Source: Bordetella sp. LUAb4
GTDB taxonomy: Bacteria > Pseudomonadota > Gammaproteobacteria > Burkholderiales > Burkholderiaceae_B
Assembly (NCBI RefSeq): GCF_021325795.1
Contig: NZ_JAHPZX010000003.1
Location: 558,001 to 622,000, forward strand
Direction: 5' to 3'
Length of the DNA stretch: 64,000 nt
The notes below the pieces were generated by a model that was not told the origin of the DNA, did not search any database, and worked only from the letters and a program-made list of their open reading frames with translations. The position numbers and the translations under genes were made by a program. How positions within the stretch are numbered: position 1 is the stretch's first letter; each line of letters opens with the position of its first letter. This document shows, piece by piece, positions 8,781 to 17,914 of this stretch.

Positions 8781-11700
8781 ATGGCGGCAGCATCGGATTT
8801 TCCCATCGTGGGCATAGGCGCGTCGGCCGGCGCGGTGGAAGCCTTGGAGGGATTCTTTCGCGGTGTGCCGGACAAACCAGGCTTCGCCTGCGTGATCGTC
8901 ACGCATCTGAGCCCCGATCGCAAAAGCATGCTGCCGGAGATCGTCTCGCGCTACACCTCGATGAAGGTGGTGGCGATGGAAGGCTCCACGCCGGTGGAAG
9001 TCGATTGCGTCTACCTGCTGCCGGCCGCCGCGGTGGTGGGGATCCAGAAGCGGGTGCTGTCCCTCGACGCGGTCGACCCCGCCCATCCCGAAAGACGGCC
9101 GGTGGACCTGTTCTTCAGCGCACTGGCCGAGGACATCGGTGAAATGGCCGCGGGTGTCGTCCTGTCCGGCGGCGACTCCGATGGCACCTTGGGTATCAAG
9201 GCCATCAAGGAACGGGGCGGTCTGACCTTGGCGCAGACCGCTGACGCTTTCGGGCCGCAGCATGCGCATATGCCCGATAGCGCCATCGGCGCCGGCATCG
9301 TCGATTTCGCTGTCCCCGTAGAGCGCATGGGCGAAAAGCTGGTCAGCTTTGCCAAGGGCCTGTATCTGCTCGACGGGCTGGCGCAGACAGACATCGAGCG
9401 CGCCAAGGCCCGCAAGCTCGATGACGCGCGCGAAGGTATCTACGCGCTGCTACGCGCGCAGATGGGCCATGACTTCAGCGGCTACAAGGTCAATACCTTC
9501 CTGCGCCGCGTGCAACGGCGCATGCAAGTCCTTGAAATCGACGAGCCCGATCTCTACGTCACCCGGCTGGGCGCGGATCCGGAAGAAGTGGCTGCGCTGT
9601 TCCGCGACCTGCTGATCAACGTCACCAGCTTCTTTCGCGATGCGCAGGCTTTCCAGACCCTGGCGGATGCCATCCTGCCGAAGCTCTTCGAAGGGCGCGG
9701 CCCCCGTGACACGGTCAGAGTGTGGGTGCCGGGATGCGCGACGGGCGAAGAGGTGTACTCCCTGGCCATCCTCATGCGGGAGTATCTGGACGAGCGCGAG
9801 CAGGCGCCGCGCGTGCAGATCTTCGCCACCGACATCGACGACAGCGCGCTGTCGGTGGCACGCACGGCGCGTTATCCCTTGCCTTTGCTCGACGGTGTCT
9901 CCGACGCTCGGCGCGAGCGTTTCTTCGTGCATGACGGCAGCAGCTATGTCGTCAGCAAGGAAGTGCGCGATGTGTGTGTGTTCTCTCCGCACAGTGTGAT
10001 TCGCGATCCGCCATTTTCGCGGATCGACCTGGTTTCCTGCCGCAACCTGTTGATCTACTTCGGCCAGGAGATCCAGCGCCAGGTCATCCCTACCTTCCAT
10101 TACGCCCTGCGGCCGGGCGGCTATCTTTTTCTGGGCACATCGGAAAACGTCAGCCAGTTCGACGAGCTGTTCGTGCCGGTCGAAAAGAAGCAGCGCATAT
10201 TCCGGCGCGTCGACGTGGTCGCCGGGCCGCTGCGCATGCCCTTGTCGCTGTCCTCGGCGCGTATCGGCCATATCGCCACGCTGGCATCGAGCCGCCCGGC
10301 CCTGGGCAGCGGTGCGCTGCGCCATGCCGTGGACAACCACATGCTGGAACGCTTCACGCCCCCGCATGTCCTGACCACGCGCGATGGCGATGTCGTCTAT
10401 TACTCCTCGCGCACCGGCAAGTACCTGGAGGCGGCGCCCGGCGTCCCCACCCGGCAGTTGTTCGCCATGGCGCGCAAGGGCCTGGGCTTGGACCTGCGTT
10501 CGGTATTTCGCGAAGCGGTGGAGTCGGGGCGGCCGGTCACGCGCGCCGGTGTTGCCATCGAGGGCGAGGACGGCCGCGTGCAAGTCATCAGCCTGACCGT
10601 GGAACCATTGCCCGAGCAGTCGCAGGGCGACCGCATGTATCTGGTGGTCTTCACGGACCAGGGGCCGGTACTGAATCGCGACGAAGCCTTGCTGCGCGCC
10701 CAGGTCATGCAGGACGGCACGACGCTGCAGATCGAGAAGGAGCTGCGCGATACGCGTGAACGCCTGCAGTCCATGATCGAAGAGTACGAAACCGCGCTGG
10801 AGGAGCTGAAGTCCTCCAACGAAGAACTGGTCTCGGTCAACGAGGAACTGCAGTCGTCCAATGAAGAAATGGAAGCCTCCAAGGAAGAACTGGTGTCCTT
10901 GAACGAGGAGCTGCATACCGTCAATGCCGAACTAAGCGGCAAGATCGAGGAACTGGACCGCAGCAATAGCGATCTGCAGAACCTGCTGGAAAGCACGTCG
11001 GTCGCCACCATCTTTCTCGATCGCAAGCTGCTGATTCGATCCTTCACGCCGGCCGTGGCCGATATTTTCAAGATTCGCTCGATCGACCGCGGCCGCCCCT
11101 TGGCCGAGTTGGTCAGCCGGCTCAATTTGGCGGGATTGGAAGAGAACATTGCCAACGTCTTCCGTAGTGGGAAGCTCTTGGAGTGCAAGGTGGTAAGCAA
11201 GGACCAGCGTGCGCATTTCCTGCTGCGGCTGGCGCCTTATCTGAATGTCGAGGGGCAGGCCGACGGCATCGTCATCGCCTTCGTCGATATTACAGGCATG
11301 ATTCATGCTGAGGAGCGCCAGAATGTGCTGATCGCGGAACTGCAGCACAGGACGCGTAATCTGCTGGCGGTCATTCAATCCATTGCGCAACAGACGCTGC
11401 CGGCCGATCCTGCTCTGCAGACTTTTCGCAGTCGCTTGTCGGCCTTGGGGCGTTTGCAGGGTCTGATTGGTGAAGCGGACGGCAATCTGGTTAATCTGGA
11501 TGAGATCGTTCGGCTGGAGTTCAGTGCGCTGGGGATGGCCGATAGTGGACGTATCTCGATAGAAGGGCCGGTGGTTCCCCTGAGCGTAAGCAACGTCCAG
11601 ACGATTGCGCTGGCCTTGCACGAACTGGCGACCAATGCGGTGAAGTACGGCGCGTTGAAGGATGATGATGCGCGCCTGGACGTGAGATGGGCCGTGGAAA

Positions 11701-11912
11701 CCGATCAAGGTGGTGGGGAATTCCTGGCTATAGACTGGAACGAGCAAGGCGTGCAACGGGTGCCCGATGCCAGCAAGGTCGGTTTTGGCCGCCAGTTGAT
11801 CGAAAAAGCACTGAAATACACACTCAAGGCCCGCAGCGAACTCCGCTTTAACCAGGACGGTATCTCGTGCAGGATCGAGATCCCACTGCCAGCCGGAGGT
11901 GGCAAGGCCTGA
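8781..11912 (+). CDS. CheB-CheR-PAS-HWE histidine kinase fusion protein
   Basis: The start is ATG 8781, giving 1043 residues. Residues 1-190 form a CheB methylesterase domain with Ser15 (GIGASAG), His42 (VTHLSP) and Asp134 (GGDSDGTLG). A CheR methyltransferase domain follows (LINVTSFFRD; SAM-binding VPGCATGEEVYS near 316-327; FSRIDLVSCRNLLIYF). A PAS-like region comes next, then a long coiled coil of SSNEEL/SVNEEL repeats and a second PAS. The end is an HWE/HisKA_2 kinase with ELQHRTRNLLAVIQS (His856) and a HATPase with ELATNAVKYGAL. The N-terminal receiver of ordinary CheB is absent. The response regulator at 11932 is probably its partner. Such hybrids are sensory regulators not tied to flagellar chemotaxis. 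Confidence 0.93.
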   Translation: MAAASDFPIVGIGASAGAVEALEGFFRGVPDKPGFACVIVTHLSPDRKSMLPEIVSRYTSMKVVAMEGSTPVEVDCVYLLPAAAVVGIQKRVLSLDAVDPAHPERRPVDLFFSALAEDIGEMAAGVVLSGGDSDGTLGIKAIKERGGLTLAQTADAFGPQHAHMPDSAIGAGIVDFAVPVERMGEKLVSFAKGLYLLDGLAQTDIERAKARKLDDAREGIYALLRAQMGHDFSGYKVNTFLRRVQRRMQVLEIDEPDLYVTRLGADPEEVAALFRDLLINVTSFFRDAQAFQTLADAILPKLFEGRGPRDTVRVWVPGCATGEEVYSLAILMREYLDEREQAPRVQIFATDIDDSALSVARTARYPLPLLDGVSDARRERFFVHDGSSYVVSKEVRDVCVFSPHSVIRDPPFSRIDLVSCRNLLIYFGQEIQRQVIPTFHYALRPGGYLFLGTSENVSQFDELFVPVEKKQRIFRRVDVVAGPLRMPLSLSSARIGHIATLASSRPALGSGALRHAVDNHMLERFTPPHVLTTRDGDVVYYSSRTGKYLEAAPGVPTRQLFAMARKGLGLDLRSVFREAVESGRPVTRAGVAIEGEDGRVQVISLTVEPLPEQSQGDRMYLVVFTDQGPVLNRDEALLRAQVMQDGTTLQIEKELRDTRERLQSMIEEYETALEELKSSNEELVSVNEELQSSNEEMEASKEELVSLNEELHTVNAELSGKIEELDRSNSDLQNLLESTSVATIFLDRKLLIRSFTPAVADIFKIRSIDRGRPLAELVSRLNLAGLEENIANVFRSGKLLECKVVSKDQRAHFLLRLAPYLNVEGQADGIVIAFVDITGMIHAEERQNVLIAELQHRTRNLLAVIQSIAQQTLPADPALQTFRSRLSALGRLQGLIGEADGNLVNLDEIVRLEFSALGMADSGRISIEGPVVPLSVSNVQTIALALHELATNAVKYGALKDDDARLDVRWAVETDQGGGEFLAIDWNEQGVQRVPDASKVGFGRQLIEKALKYTLKARSELRFNQDGISCRIEIPLPAGGGKA

Positions 11913-11931
11913 GGTTTTGGCGGCGAAGCGA

Positions 11932-12414
11932 ATGAAAGACGAACCGAGAACATTGGAGGGCCGGCGTATTCTGGTGGTCGAGGATGACTACCTGGTGGCG
12001 CTGACCGTGGTCGAGTTGCTGGAGGACGCGGGCGCTGAAGTCATCGGCCCTTACTCCAACGCGCAAGAGGCCGTCGCGATGGTGACCAGCGGCGCCATGG
12101 AAATCGACGCAGGCATTCTCGACGTCAATCTGGATGGTGAAACGTCCTTCCCCGTGGCCGATGCGCTCGCCGCAAGACAGATCTTCTTCATCTTCGCCAC
12201 TGGCTATGGCGGATCGGTATTGGGCGATCCCTATCAGAACTACCCCCGCTGCCAGAAACCCTTCGATCCCGCGGACTTGTTCCAGCGCCTGGCTGTCGGC
12301 ACCGCGGCGCAAGCCGGGGAACAAGTCTCCGTTTCAGCTTCCCCGGCGCAAGAACGGGCTTCGGTCTTATCCCCCGGATTGGTAGACGGGACGGTCGCTC
12401 AAGCTGGCATCTGA
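11932..12414 (+). CDS. single-domain response regulator
   Basis: ATG 11932 is preferred over a GTG at 11899 that overlaps the kinase gene; either way the gene follows the kinase directly and is likely co-transcribed. The 160-residue product has a receiver domain: RRILVVEDDYLVALTVVELL contains the acidic pair, GILDVNLDG holds the phospho-acceptor Asp64, and CQKPFDP contains the conserved Lys. No DNA-binding output domain follows; the last 45 residues are a low-complexity tail. HWE kinases often signal through such stand-alone receivers. Confidence 0.88.
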   Translation: MKDEPRTLEGRRILVVEDDYLVALTVVELLEDAGAEVIGPYSNAQEAVAMVTSGAMEIDAGILDVNLDGETSFPVADALAARQIFFIFATGYGGSVLGDPYQNYPRCQKPFDPADLFQRLAVGTAAQAGEQVSVSASPAQERASVLSPGLVDGTVAQAGI

Positions 12415-12561
12415 CCGATCCGCAGGCCGCCCGATTGCGCGGGCTTGGCCACGCTGGGGCCACGGTACTGCGTAGGCCTTGCGAACGTCAGGGGCACGTG
12501 AGCCCTTCGTTTTTTGCAACGGCGGTTTGCAATAAAGCAAATAATAAGAAAAAATGAGAGC

Positions 12562-12580
12562 GGTTCTCATTATCGTTATC
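12562..12580 (-). promoter_or_regulatory. Fur box upstream of the FecI-type sigma factor
   Basis: On the minus strand this reads GATAACGATAATGAGAACC, which matches 14 of 19 positions of the classic Fur consensus. It lies 26 bases before the sigma-factor start and in an AT-rich promoter-like stretch. It implies iron-repressed expression of the sigma factor, anti-sigma factor and receptor. Confidence 0.78.
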
Positions 12581-12605
12581 GCGGCCGCCCGCCGCTGGAC
12601 AGCTC

Positions 12606-13115
12606 GTGACCGTTCTCGACTCTACCTCCGCGCACACGGTGCAATCCCTGTACGTCCACCACCACGGCTGGCTGCGTGGCTGGCTGCAGCGCAAGCTTGG
12701 CGATGCCTGCGAAGCGGCCGATCTGGCCCATGACACGTTCGTGCGCCTGATGGGGTCGCGCCGCCTGGGCACGCTGAATGATGAACCGCGCGCCCTGATC
12801 ACGCATATCGCCAAAGGCTTGCTGGTCGACCACTGGCGCCGCCGCCAGGTCCAGCAAGCATATCTGGAAACCTTGGCGCATCTGCCCGAGCCGCAGGCGC
12901 CATCGCCGGAAACGGAATTGATCGTAGTGGAGACGCTGCTGCGGATCGACGCCATGCTGCGAGGACTGCCCGCGCGCACGCGCCAGGCTTTCCTGATGGC
13001 GCAGCTCGACGGGCTGACCCTGCAGCAGATCGCGGATCAGACAGGCAGCACCCTGATCACCGTGCGTCGCGACATCCAGCGGGCGCTGGTGGGCTGCATG
13101 GCTTTGGCGGACTAA
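12606..13115 (+). CDS. FecI-type ECF sigma factor
   Basis: The GTG at 12606 is the first start after the Fur box. The 169-residue product has region 2 (LYVHHHGWLRGWLQRKLG, AADLAHDTFVRLM, then LLVDHWRRRQVQQAYLE) and region 4 (GLPARTRQAFLMAQLDGLTL with LQQIADQTGSTLITVRRDIQ). This pattern is characteristic of iron-starvation ECF sigma factors. It should direct RNA polymerase to the receptor gene at 14351 when FecR transmits the ligand signal. The next gene starts four bases after its stop, consistent with co-translation. Confidence 0.93.
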   Translation: MTVLDSTSAHTVQSLYVHHHGWLRGWLQRKLGDACEAADLAHDTFVRLMGSRRLGTLNDEPRALITHIAKGLLVDHWRRRQVQQAYLETLAHLPEPQAPSPETELIVVETLLRIDAMLRGLPARTRQAFLMAQLDGLTLQQIADQTGSTLITVRRDIQRALVGCMALAD

Positions 13116-13118
13116 GTC

Positions 13119-14219
13119 GTGTCCCTTGAGAAAGTTTCCGCGGTGCGTGTCCCGCCCGCCGCTGCTGGCGCCTTGGGTGCATCCGGTGTTGCCGGTGTTG
13201 CTGGTACCGGCGCCCCTACTCGTGCCGGTGCTGGTGGCGCGGGTGCGGGGGGGCCGTCCCCGGCCCTGTTGGAAGAGGCCGCGGAGTGGGTGATGCGGTT
13301 TCGTTTCGACAGCCCACGAGCCGAGGACCGAGTCGCCTTCGCCGCCTGGCTGGCCCGCAGCGCCGAGCATGCTCAGGCCTGGGCTCGCGCCGAAAAAGTC
13401 ATGGGCGCTTTCGATACCTTGCCCACGGGTCTCGGCAGCCAGGTTTTGCGTATGCCGCCCAAAGGGGCTGGCCGGCGCGCCATGCTGCGCGCCGGCATGG
13501 GGCTGGGGTTGAGCCTGCCGCTCGCCTGGCTGGCCTGGCGCGAACGTCCCTGGCAGGTGTGGATTGCCGACGTCTCGACAGGTACTGGCGAGCGGCGTCA
13601 GGAGACGCTGCGCGACGGCACGCAATTGGTGCTCAACACCGCCACCGCGGTGGATATCGCATTCACTGCCACCGAGCGGCGCCTGGTTCTGCACAAGGGC
13701 GAGATCCTGGTCACGACCGGCGCGGACGCGGGTACAGGTGCAGATACGAATGGGGCTGCGTATCGGCCATTTTTTGTCGATACGCCCGCGGGTTCCGTGC
13801 AAGCGCTTGGCACCCGCCTCGGCGTGCGCTGCCTCGACGATGGAGCAGTGCGTGTCACGGTGTTCGAGCATGCCGTGGCGCTCCGGCCCATGGACGGTGT
13901 CTCGCGGCGGTTGGACGCCGGCCAGCAGGCTCGCTTCGACCGCACTGGCGTCGAGTTGCCGCGCGCGGCGGAGGAGGGGGCCGACCTGTGGACCCAGGGC
14001 ATGCTGCTCGCCCGCGACATGCGCCTGGCCGATGTGCTGGCGGAACTCGGCCGCTATCGCGTCGGCTTCCTGCGTTGCGACCCGGCCATCGCGGACATGC
14101 GGGTTTCTGGCGCTGTTTCCGTGGCGGATACGGACGCCGCGTTGGCGGCCTTGGCGCAGACCTTCTCCCTGCGCATTCGGCGTGTGAGCCGATATTGGGT
14201 TGCCGTCGGTCCGGCATGA
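13119..14219 (+). CDS. FecR-family anti-sigma factor / signal transducer
   Basis: This 366-residue protein starts at GTG 13119. After a Gly/Ala-rich leader there is a DUF4880-type cytoplasmic part (LEEAAEWVMRFRFDSP; AFAAWLARSAEHAQAWARAE), one membrane segment near residues 122-141 (LRAGMGLGLSLPLAWLAW), and the periplasmic FecR domain (GERRQETLRDGTQLVLNTAT; DTPAGSVQALGTRLGVR). The C-terminus resembles an STN-like domain (LADVLAELGRYRVGFLR). It holds the sigma factor inactive until the loaded outer-membrane receptor contacts it. The Gly/Ala/Thr-rich N-terminal leader is unusual and may be low-complexity expansion. Confidence 0.92.
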   Translation: MSLEKVSAVRVPPAAAGALGASGVAGVAGTGAPTRAGAGGAGAGGPSPALLEEAAEWVMRFRFDSPRAEDRVAFAAWLARSAEHAQAWARAEKVMGAFDTLPTGLGSQVLRMPPKGAGRRAMLRAGMGLGLSLPLAWLAWRERPWQVWIADVSTGTGERRQETLRDGTQLVLNTATAVDIAFTATERRLVLHKGEILVTTGADAGTGADTNGAAYRPFFVDTPAGSVQALGTRLGVRCLDDGAVRVTVFEHAVALRPMDGVSRRLDAGQQARFDRTGVELPRAAEEGADLWTQGMLLARDMRLADVLAELGRYRVGFLRCDPAIADMRVSGAVSVADTDAALAALAQTFSLRIRRVSRYWVAVGPA

Positions 14220-14350
14220 TTTTTTTTCGTTCTTGCCGGTTTGGCATGATCACTTTTTCCTTCTCGTCCGGAGTGGCATAGGAATACGCGGCGTGCGCCG
14301 CTTCTCTATTGCCGCTTCTCTATTGCATTCGGACCGAAGGAAACCCTTAG

Positions 14351-16858
14351 ATGGCTACATACCGACCGCGCGTCACCCGTGTATCACGCGTCACGCGTGC
14401 CTCGCGCTCAGGCTCCCTGGTTCCGGCCGCCGCATGGCAGGCCCTGACCTTGACGACGTTGTTGGGCGCGTGCGCCGCTGCACATGCCGCGCCGTCGTCT
14501 GCCGCGCCTTCTTCTTCCGCCACCTCTTCTTCTGCTCCTTTGCCCCCCACCGCTGCGGGCGCGCGTGACTACGACATTGCGCCCGGCTCATTGGGCGACA
14601 CCCTGGCGCGCTATGCCGCCGCCTCGGGCGTTCAGCTCGTCTTCGACCCCGCCTTGCTGGCGGGCCGCCAGAGTTCTGGCCTGCGCGGCACGTATGGCGT
14701 GCAAACCGGCTTCGATCGCCTGCTCGGCGGCAGCGGCTGGCGTGCCGTCCCGCGCGGCGCCGGCGTGTATGACTTGCAGGCCGTGCCGGCTGGCGCGGCG
14801 GTTACCGAATTGGACGCCGTCTCGGTGATCGGCAACGCGGACCAGTTGGCGCGGACGGAAGGTAGCAATTCATACACCACCCAGGCCGTGACGATAGGCA
14901 AGGGCGGCCAGACATTGAGGGAGATTCCGCAGTCGGTTTCGGTCGTCACCCGCAAGCAGCTGGACGATCAGAACCTGAACAATCTGTCCGACGCCATGCG
15001 TAACGTCACCGGCATTACCGTCGAAACCTTGAGCAGCGGCGGCAATATATCCAATTTCATTTCGCGGGGTTATGCGCTCGACACCATCATGGTCGATGGG
15101 ATAAGCATGCCGGCCGGCGCGGGTAACCTGTCGACGGGTTTCGATCTCGCCATCTATGACCGCATCGAAGTGTTGCGTGGGCCCAGCGGGCTCTACCAGG
15201 GCAGTGGCGAGCCGGGGGGCAGCATCAATCTGGTGCGCAAGCGCCCCTTGGACAAATTCGGCTTCAGCGCCCAGACCACCGTCGGGTCCTGGGATTACTA
15301 CCGCGCCGTCACCGACCTGAGCACCCCTTTCGACGAAGCCGGCAAGGTGCGCGGCCGCTTCATCGCGGCGTATGAACATCGCGGCTCCTTCATCGATCGG
15401 GTCGATGCCGAACATCCCACGCTGTACGGTGTCATCGAAGCCGACCTGACGCCCGCCACGACCTTGACCGCGGGCATCACGTGGCAGCGCGACCACTCCA
15501 CGCCTTCGTTCGGACTGCCGGCCTATGCGGACGGCAGCCTGCTGGATGTGAAGCGCTCCACCAATGTCAGTGCCCAGTGGAACCGGCTGGTCGAGGAAAC
15601 GACCGAGACGTTCGCCAACCTGGAGCATCGCCTGGCCGACGGCGGGGCGATCAAGGCCAGCGTCTTTCACCGCGACACCGATACGCCGACACGCCTGATG
15701 ACGTGGGCGAACCGTGCGGTCGATCCCGCCACTGGCGATACGAGTGTCATCGGCTGGTCCTATCGCAATCACTGGCAGACCACTGGCGCCGACGTCAATT
15801 TGAATCTGCCTTTTTCGGCCTTCGGACGAGAGCATTCCCTGCTGGTTGGTGCCGACTACACCTATACGCGCAAGGCTTTCAGCTATGGCGGTGGTACGCA
15901 GTATCCGACCAACATCTATAACCCCGTGCGCAATATGCCGGATCCGGACTTCGAGCGGGTCAATGGCAACGAGTCGCGTACGTCGCAGCTTGGCCTATAC
16001 ACCCGCTTTAACTTCCAGGCCACGGACCGTCTGAAGGTGATCGCCGGGACGCGGCTTTCGTGGTGGCGCAACGATGCCCGCAACAACAACACGTATTTCG
16101 ACGACTTCAGCCAGAACACCGACCGCATCAGTGGTCATTTCACGCCGTACACCGGCGTCATCTACGATCTGACGCCAGCGCTGTCCGCCTACGCCAGCTA
16201 CACCACCATCTTCCAGCCGCAGACCGATACCGACGCGCAAGGCAGCACCTTGAAGCCGCGCACCGGCAAGCAATATGAGATTGGCCTGAAGGGCGAGTAT
16301 CTGGACGGCCGTCTCAATACGCATGCGGCCTTGTTCAGGATGGAGGACCGCAACCGGGCCTTGGCGGATCCGGACGATCCCATGTTTTCGGTGGCGGCCG
16401 GCAAGGTGCGCAGCGAAGGCTTCGAGACCGAGGTCAGCGGTTCGCCCTTGCCGGGTTGGGACCTGGTGGCGGGCTATGCCTATACGCATACCAAGTATCT
16501 GGATGCGGACGTTGGTTCGCAGGGCACGTCGTTCAGCTCGATCACGCCGCGACACACGTTCAACTTGTGGACGAAGTATGCGTTCAGCCAGGAATCCTTG
16601 CGCGGCTTCAGCGTGGGTGCCGGCGTGCGGGTGAACAGCGGCTTTTATGAAGAAGAAAACGGCACGCGGTGGAACCAGGGTACGTACACCGTCGTGTCTG
16701 CCCAGGTCGGTTACCGCTATAACCGGCAATTGGAAAGCACGCTGACGGTGAACAACCTGTTCGATCGCGTGTATTACGAAAAGCTGGGCGGCGCCTCGCG
16801 GCAGAACTACTACGGCGCGCCGCGCAGCGTGATGCTGAATGTGCGGTATCAGTACTGA
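14351..16858 (+). CDS. TonB-dependent outer-membrane siderophore receptor with signalling (STN) domain
   Basis: The start is supported by GAAGGAAACCCTTAG just upstream. The 835-residue protein has a signal peptide ending around AAHAAPSS and a Ser/Ala/Pro-rich linker. An STN signalling domain follows at about residues 75-155 (YDIAPGSLGDTLARYAAASG). The plug is marked by LREIPQSVSVVTRKQLDD and the barrel starts after RIEVLRGPSGLYQGSGEPGG. The barrel ends in an aromatic residue (LNVRYQY), as expected for BAM-dependent insertion. The STN domain and the FecIR pair upstream show a Fec-type surface-signalling transducer. The ligand is an Fe(III)-siderophore by family, but haem cannot be excluded because an IsdG-like gene follows. 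Confidence 0.94.
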   Translation: MATYRPRVTRVSRVTRASRSGSLVPAAAWQALTLTTLLGACAAAHAAPSSAAPSSSATSSSAPLPPTAAGARDYDIAPGSLGDTLARYAAASGVQLVFDPALLAGRQSSGLRGTYGVQTGFDRLLGGSGWRAVPRGAGVYDLQAVPAGAAVTELDAVSVIGNADQLARTEGSNSYTTQAVTIGKGGQTLREIPQSVSVVTRKQLDDQNLNNLSDAMRNVTGITVETLSSGGNISNFISRGYALDTIMVDGISMPAGAGNLSTGFDLAIYDRIEVLRGPSGLYQGSGEPGGSINLVRKRPLDKFGFSAQTTVGSWDYYRAVTDLSTPFDEAGKVRGRFIAAYEHRGSFIDRVDAEHPTLYGVIEADLTPATTLTAGITWQRDHSTPSFGLPAYADGSLLDVKRSTNVSAQWNRLVEETTETFANLEHRLADGGAIKASVFHRDTDTPTRLMTWANRAVDPATGDTSVIGWSYRNHWQTTGADVNLNLPFSAFGREHSLLVGADYTYTRKAFSYGGGTQYPTNIYNPVRNMPDPDFERVNGNESRTSQLGLYTRFNFQATDRLKVIAGTRLSWWRNDARNNNTYFDDFSQNTDRISGHFTPYTGVIYDLTPALSAYASYTTIFQPQTDTDAQGSTLKPRTGKQYEIGLKGEYLDGRLNTHAALFRMEDRNRALADPDDPMFSVAAGKVRSEGFETEVSGSPLPGWDLVAGYAYTHTKYLDADVGSQGTSFSSITPRHTFNLWTKYAFSQESLRGFSVGAGVRVNSGFYEEENGTRWNQGTYTVVSAQVGYRYNRQLESTLTVNNLFDRVYYEKLGGASRQNYYGAPRSVMLNVRYQY

Positions 16859-16879
16859 TGATGTGGAGCAAGCGCGGCC

Positions 16880-17194
16880 TTACTTGACCGTCTGGATAAC
16901 CTCGAAGCCTTCGAATTCGGGGTGACCCAGGTAGAGCGACCGCGTGCCGCCGCCGGCATTGCGATGCGCGGCGCGAAACGCTTCGGACTTGGTCCAGCCC
17001 TCGAAGGCCGCGTGATTCGTCCAGATCGTATGGCTGGAATACAGCACGTGATCGTCCTTCTTCGGACCTCGCAGTAGATGAAACTCGACGAAACCCGGCA
17101 CGTCCTTCAGATGGGTGTCTCGACTGGTCCACAGTTGTTCAAATTCTTGCTCGGACCCAAGGGCAACTTTGAAACGGTTCATGGCAATGTACAT
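16880..17194 (-). CDS. IsdG/HmoA-type antibiotic-biosynthesis-monooxygenase fold protein, likely haem-degrading
   Basis: The start is ATG 17194 (104 residues). The protein is a small ABM-fold enzyme: MYIAMNRFKVALGSEQEFEQ, PGFVEFHLLRGP, then FEGWTKSEAFRAAH. Asn6, Trp67 and His77 fall at the positions of the Asn/Trp/His triad of IsdG-family haem oxygenases. This supports haem ring cleavage and iron release in the cytoplasm. It converges on the TonB receptor gene, with 21 bases between the stops. Family membership is clear; the haem substrate is inferred from the triad and from the iron-uptake neighbours. Confidence 0.85.
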   Translation of the reverse strand: MYIAMNRFKVALGSEQEFEQLWTSRDTHLKDVPGFVEFHLLRGPKKDDHVLYSSHTIWTNHAAFEGWTKSEAFRAAHRNAGGGTRSLYLGHPEFEGFEVIQTVK

Positions 17195-17288
17195 AGGTGC
17201 TGTCCTTGCTTGAGTCGACGGGGCTTGTGGTGCTGGCGAGTGCTGCTGGCGGAGGCCAGGCTGGTCATGCTGCCAGGAGCGGATCGAA

Positions 17289-17774
17289 CTAGCAACCGGC
17301 ATGGGGGCAATCCGGCCGCAGGGGTGGGCCAAGGAATTCCACGTGCCATTGCCGTCCAAAGGCATTCAGGGCGTCACCGTCGAGCTTACCATCGCGCATG
17401 ACATCGCCCAGCCCCAGGAAAAACGCGCTTGCATCCAGGGCTGGCAATATCTGGATGAACTGCCGTGCGGGGCGGTCAGTGATATTGACGAATGCGTGAG
17501 CTTCTCCACCGGGTACGGTGACGACGTCGCCAACGTTGGCCGTGAACCTGCTGCCATCCACTTCGAATAGATAGCGTCCTTCCAGGACATAGAAGATTTC
17601 GGTTTCCCGGTGGCGATGCAAAGGCGGTCCGAAGCCGGGAGCGTTGACCGTTTCAATCGCGGTCAATACGTTGCCTGTTGCGGCTGGCGGAACTCGTACG
17701 TGCAAAGTCAGACCGATCTGAGGAATCAGAATTGGCGGCTCTTGTTCCTTGGAATGAAGGAAGCTGAAAGACAT
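17289..17774 (-). CDS. cupin-domain protein (quercetin-dioxygenase-like)
   Basis: This 161-residue protein begins MSFSFLHSKEQEPPILIP. It has cupin motif 1 in GFGPPLHRHRETEIFYVLEG (His, His, Glu) and motif 2 in VPGGEAHAFVNI. The remaining C-terminal part is helical and tapers off after FLGPPLRPD. It lies upstream of, and on the same strand as, the IsdG-like gene, about 95 bases away, so co-transcription is possible. A role in iron physiology is not evident; the substrate is unknown. Confidence 0.85.
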   Translation of the reverse strand: MSFSFLHSKEQEPPILIPQIGLTLHVRVPPAATGNVLTAIETVNAPGFGPPLHRHRETEIFYVLEGRYLFEVDGSRFTANVGDVVTVPGGEAHAFVNITDRPARQFIQILPALDASAFFLGLGDVMRDGKLDGDALNAFGRQWHVEFLGPPLRPDCPHAGC

Positions 17775-17803
17775 TTTGTTCCCCCTGATGTTGATAGCGC
17801 TTG

Positions 17804-17873
17804 CGGTGGTGGCGGTGGGAGTGGCAGTAGCAGCAGCACTAGCAGCACCAGTAGCACCAGTAGCAGCAGTGGC
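17804..17873. repeat. trinucleotide-rich low-complexity tract (GGT/AGC/AGT)
   Basis: Between the cupin and HdeA-like genes the plus strand reads GGTGGTGGCGGTGGGAGTGG and then runs of AGC, AGT and ACC triplets. It is not in a convincing gene and probably reflects slippage expansion. Confidence 0.75.
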
Positions 17874-17914
17874 GGTCCCTCCAAAGCCATAGCCTTGGAA
17901 GGGACCTGGCGCGG

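Noticed and set aside
9450-10916. 488-codon minus-strand open frame
   Set aside because: It is antisense to the CheB-CheR kinase, whose motifs are unambiguous.
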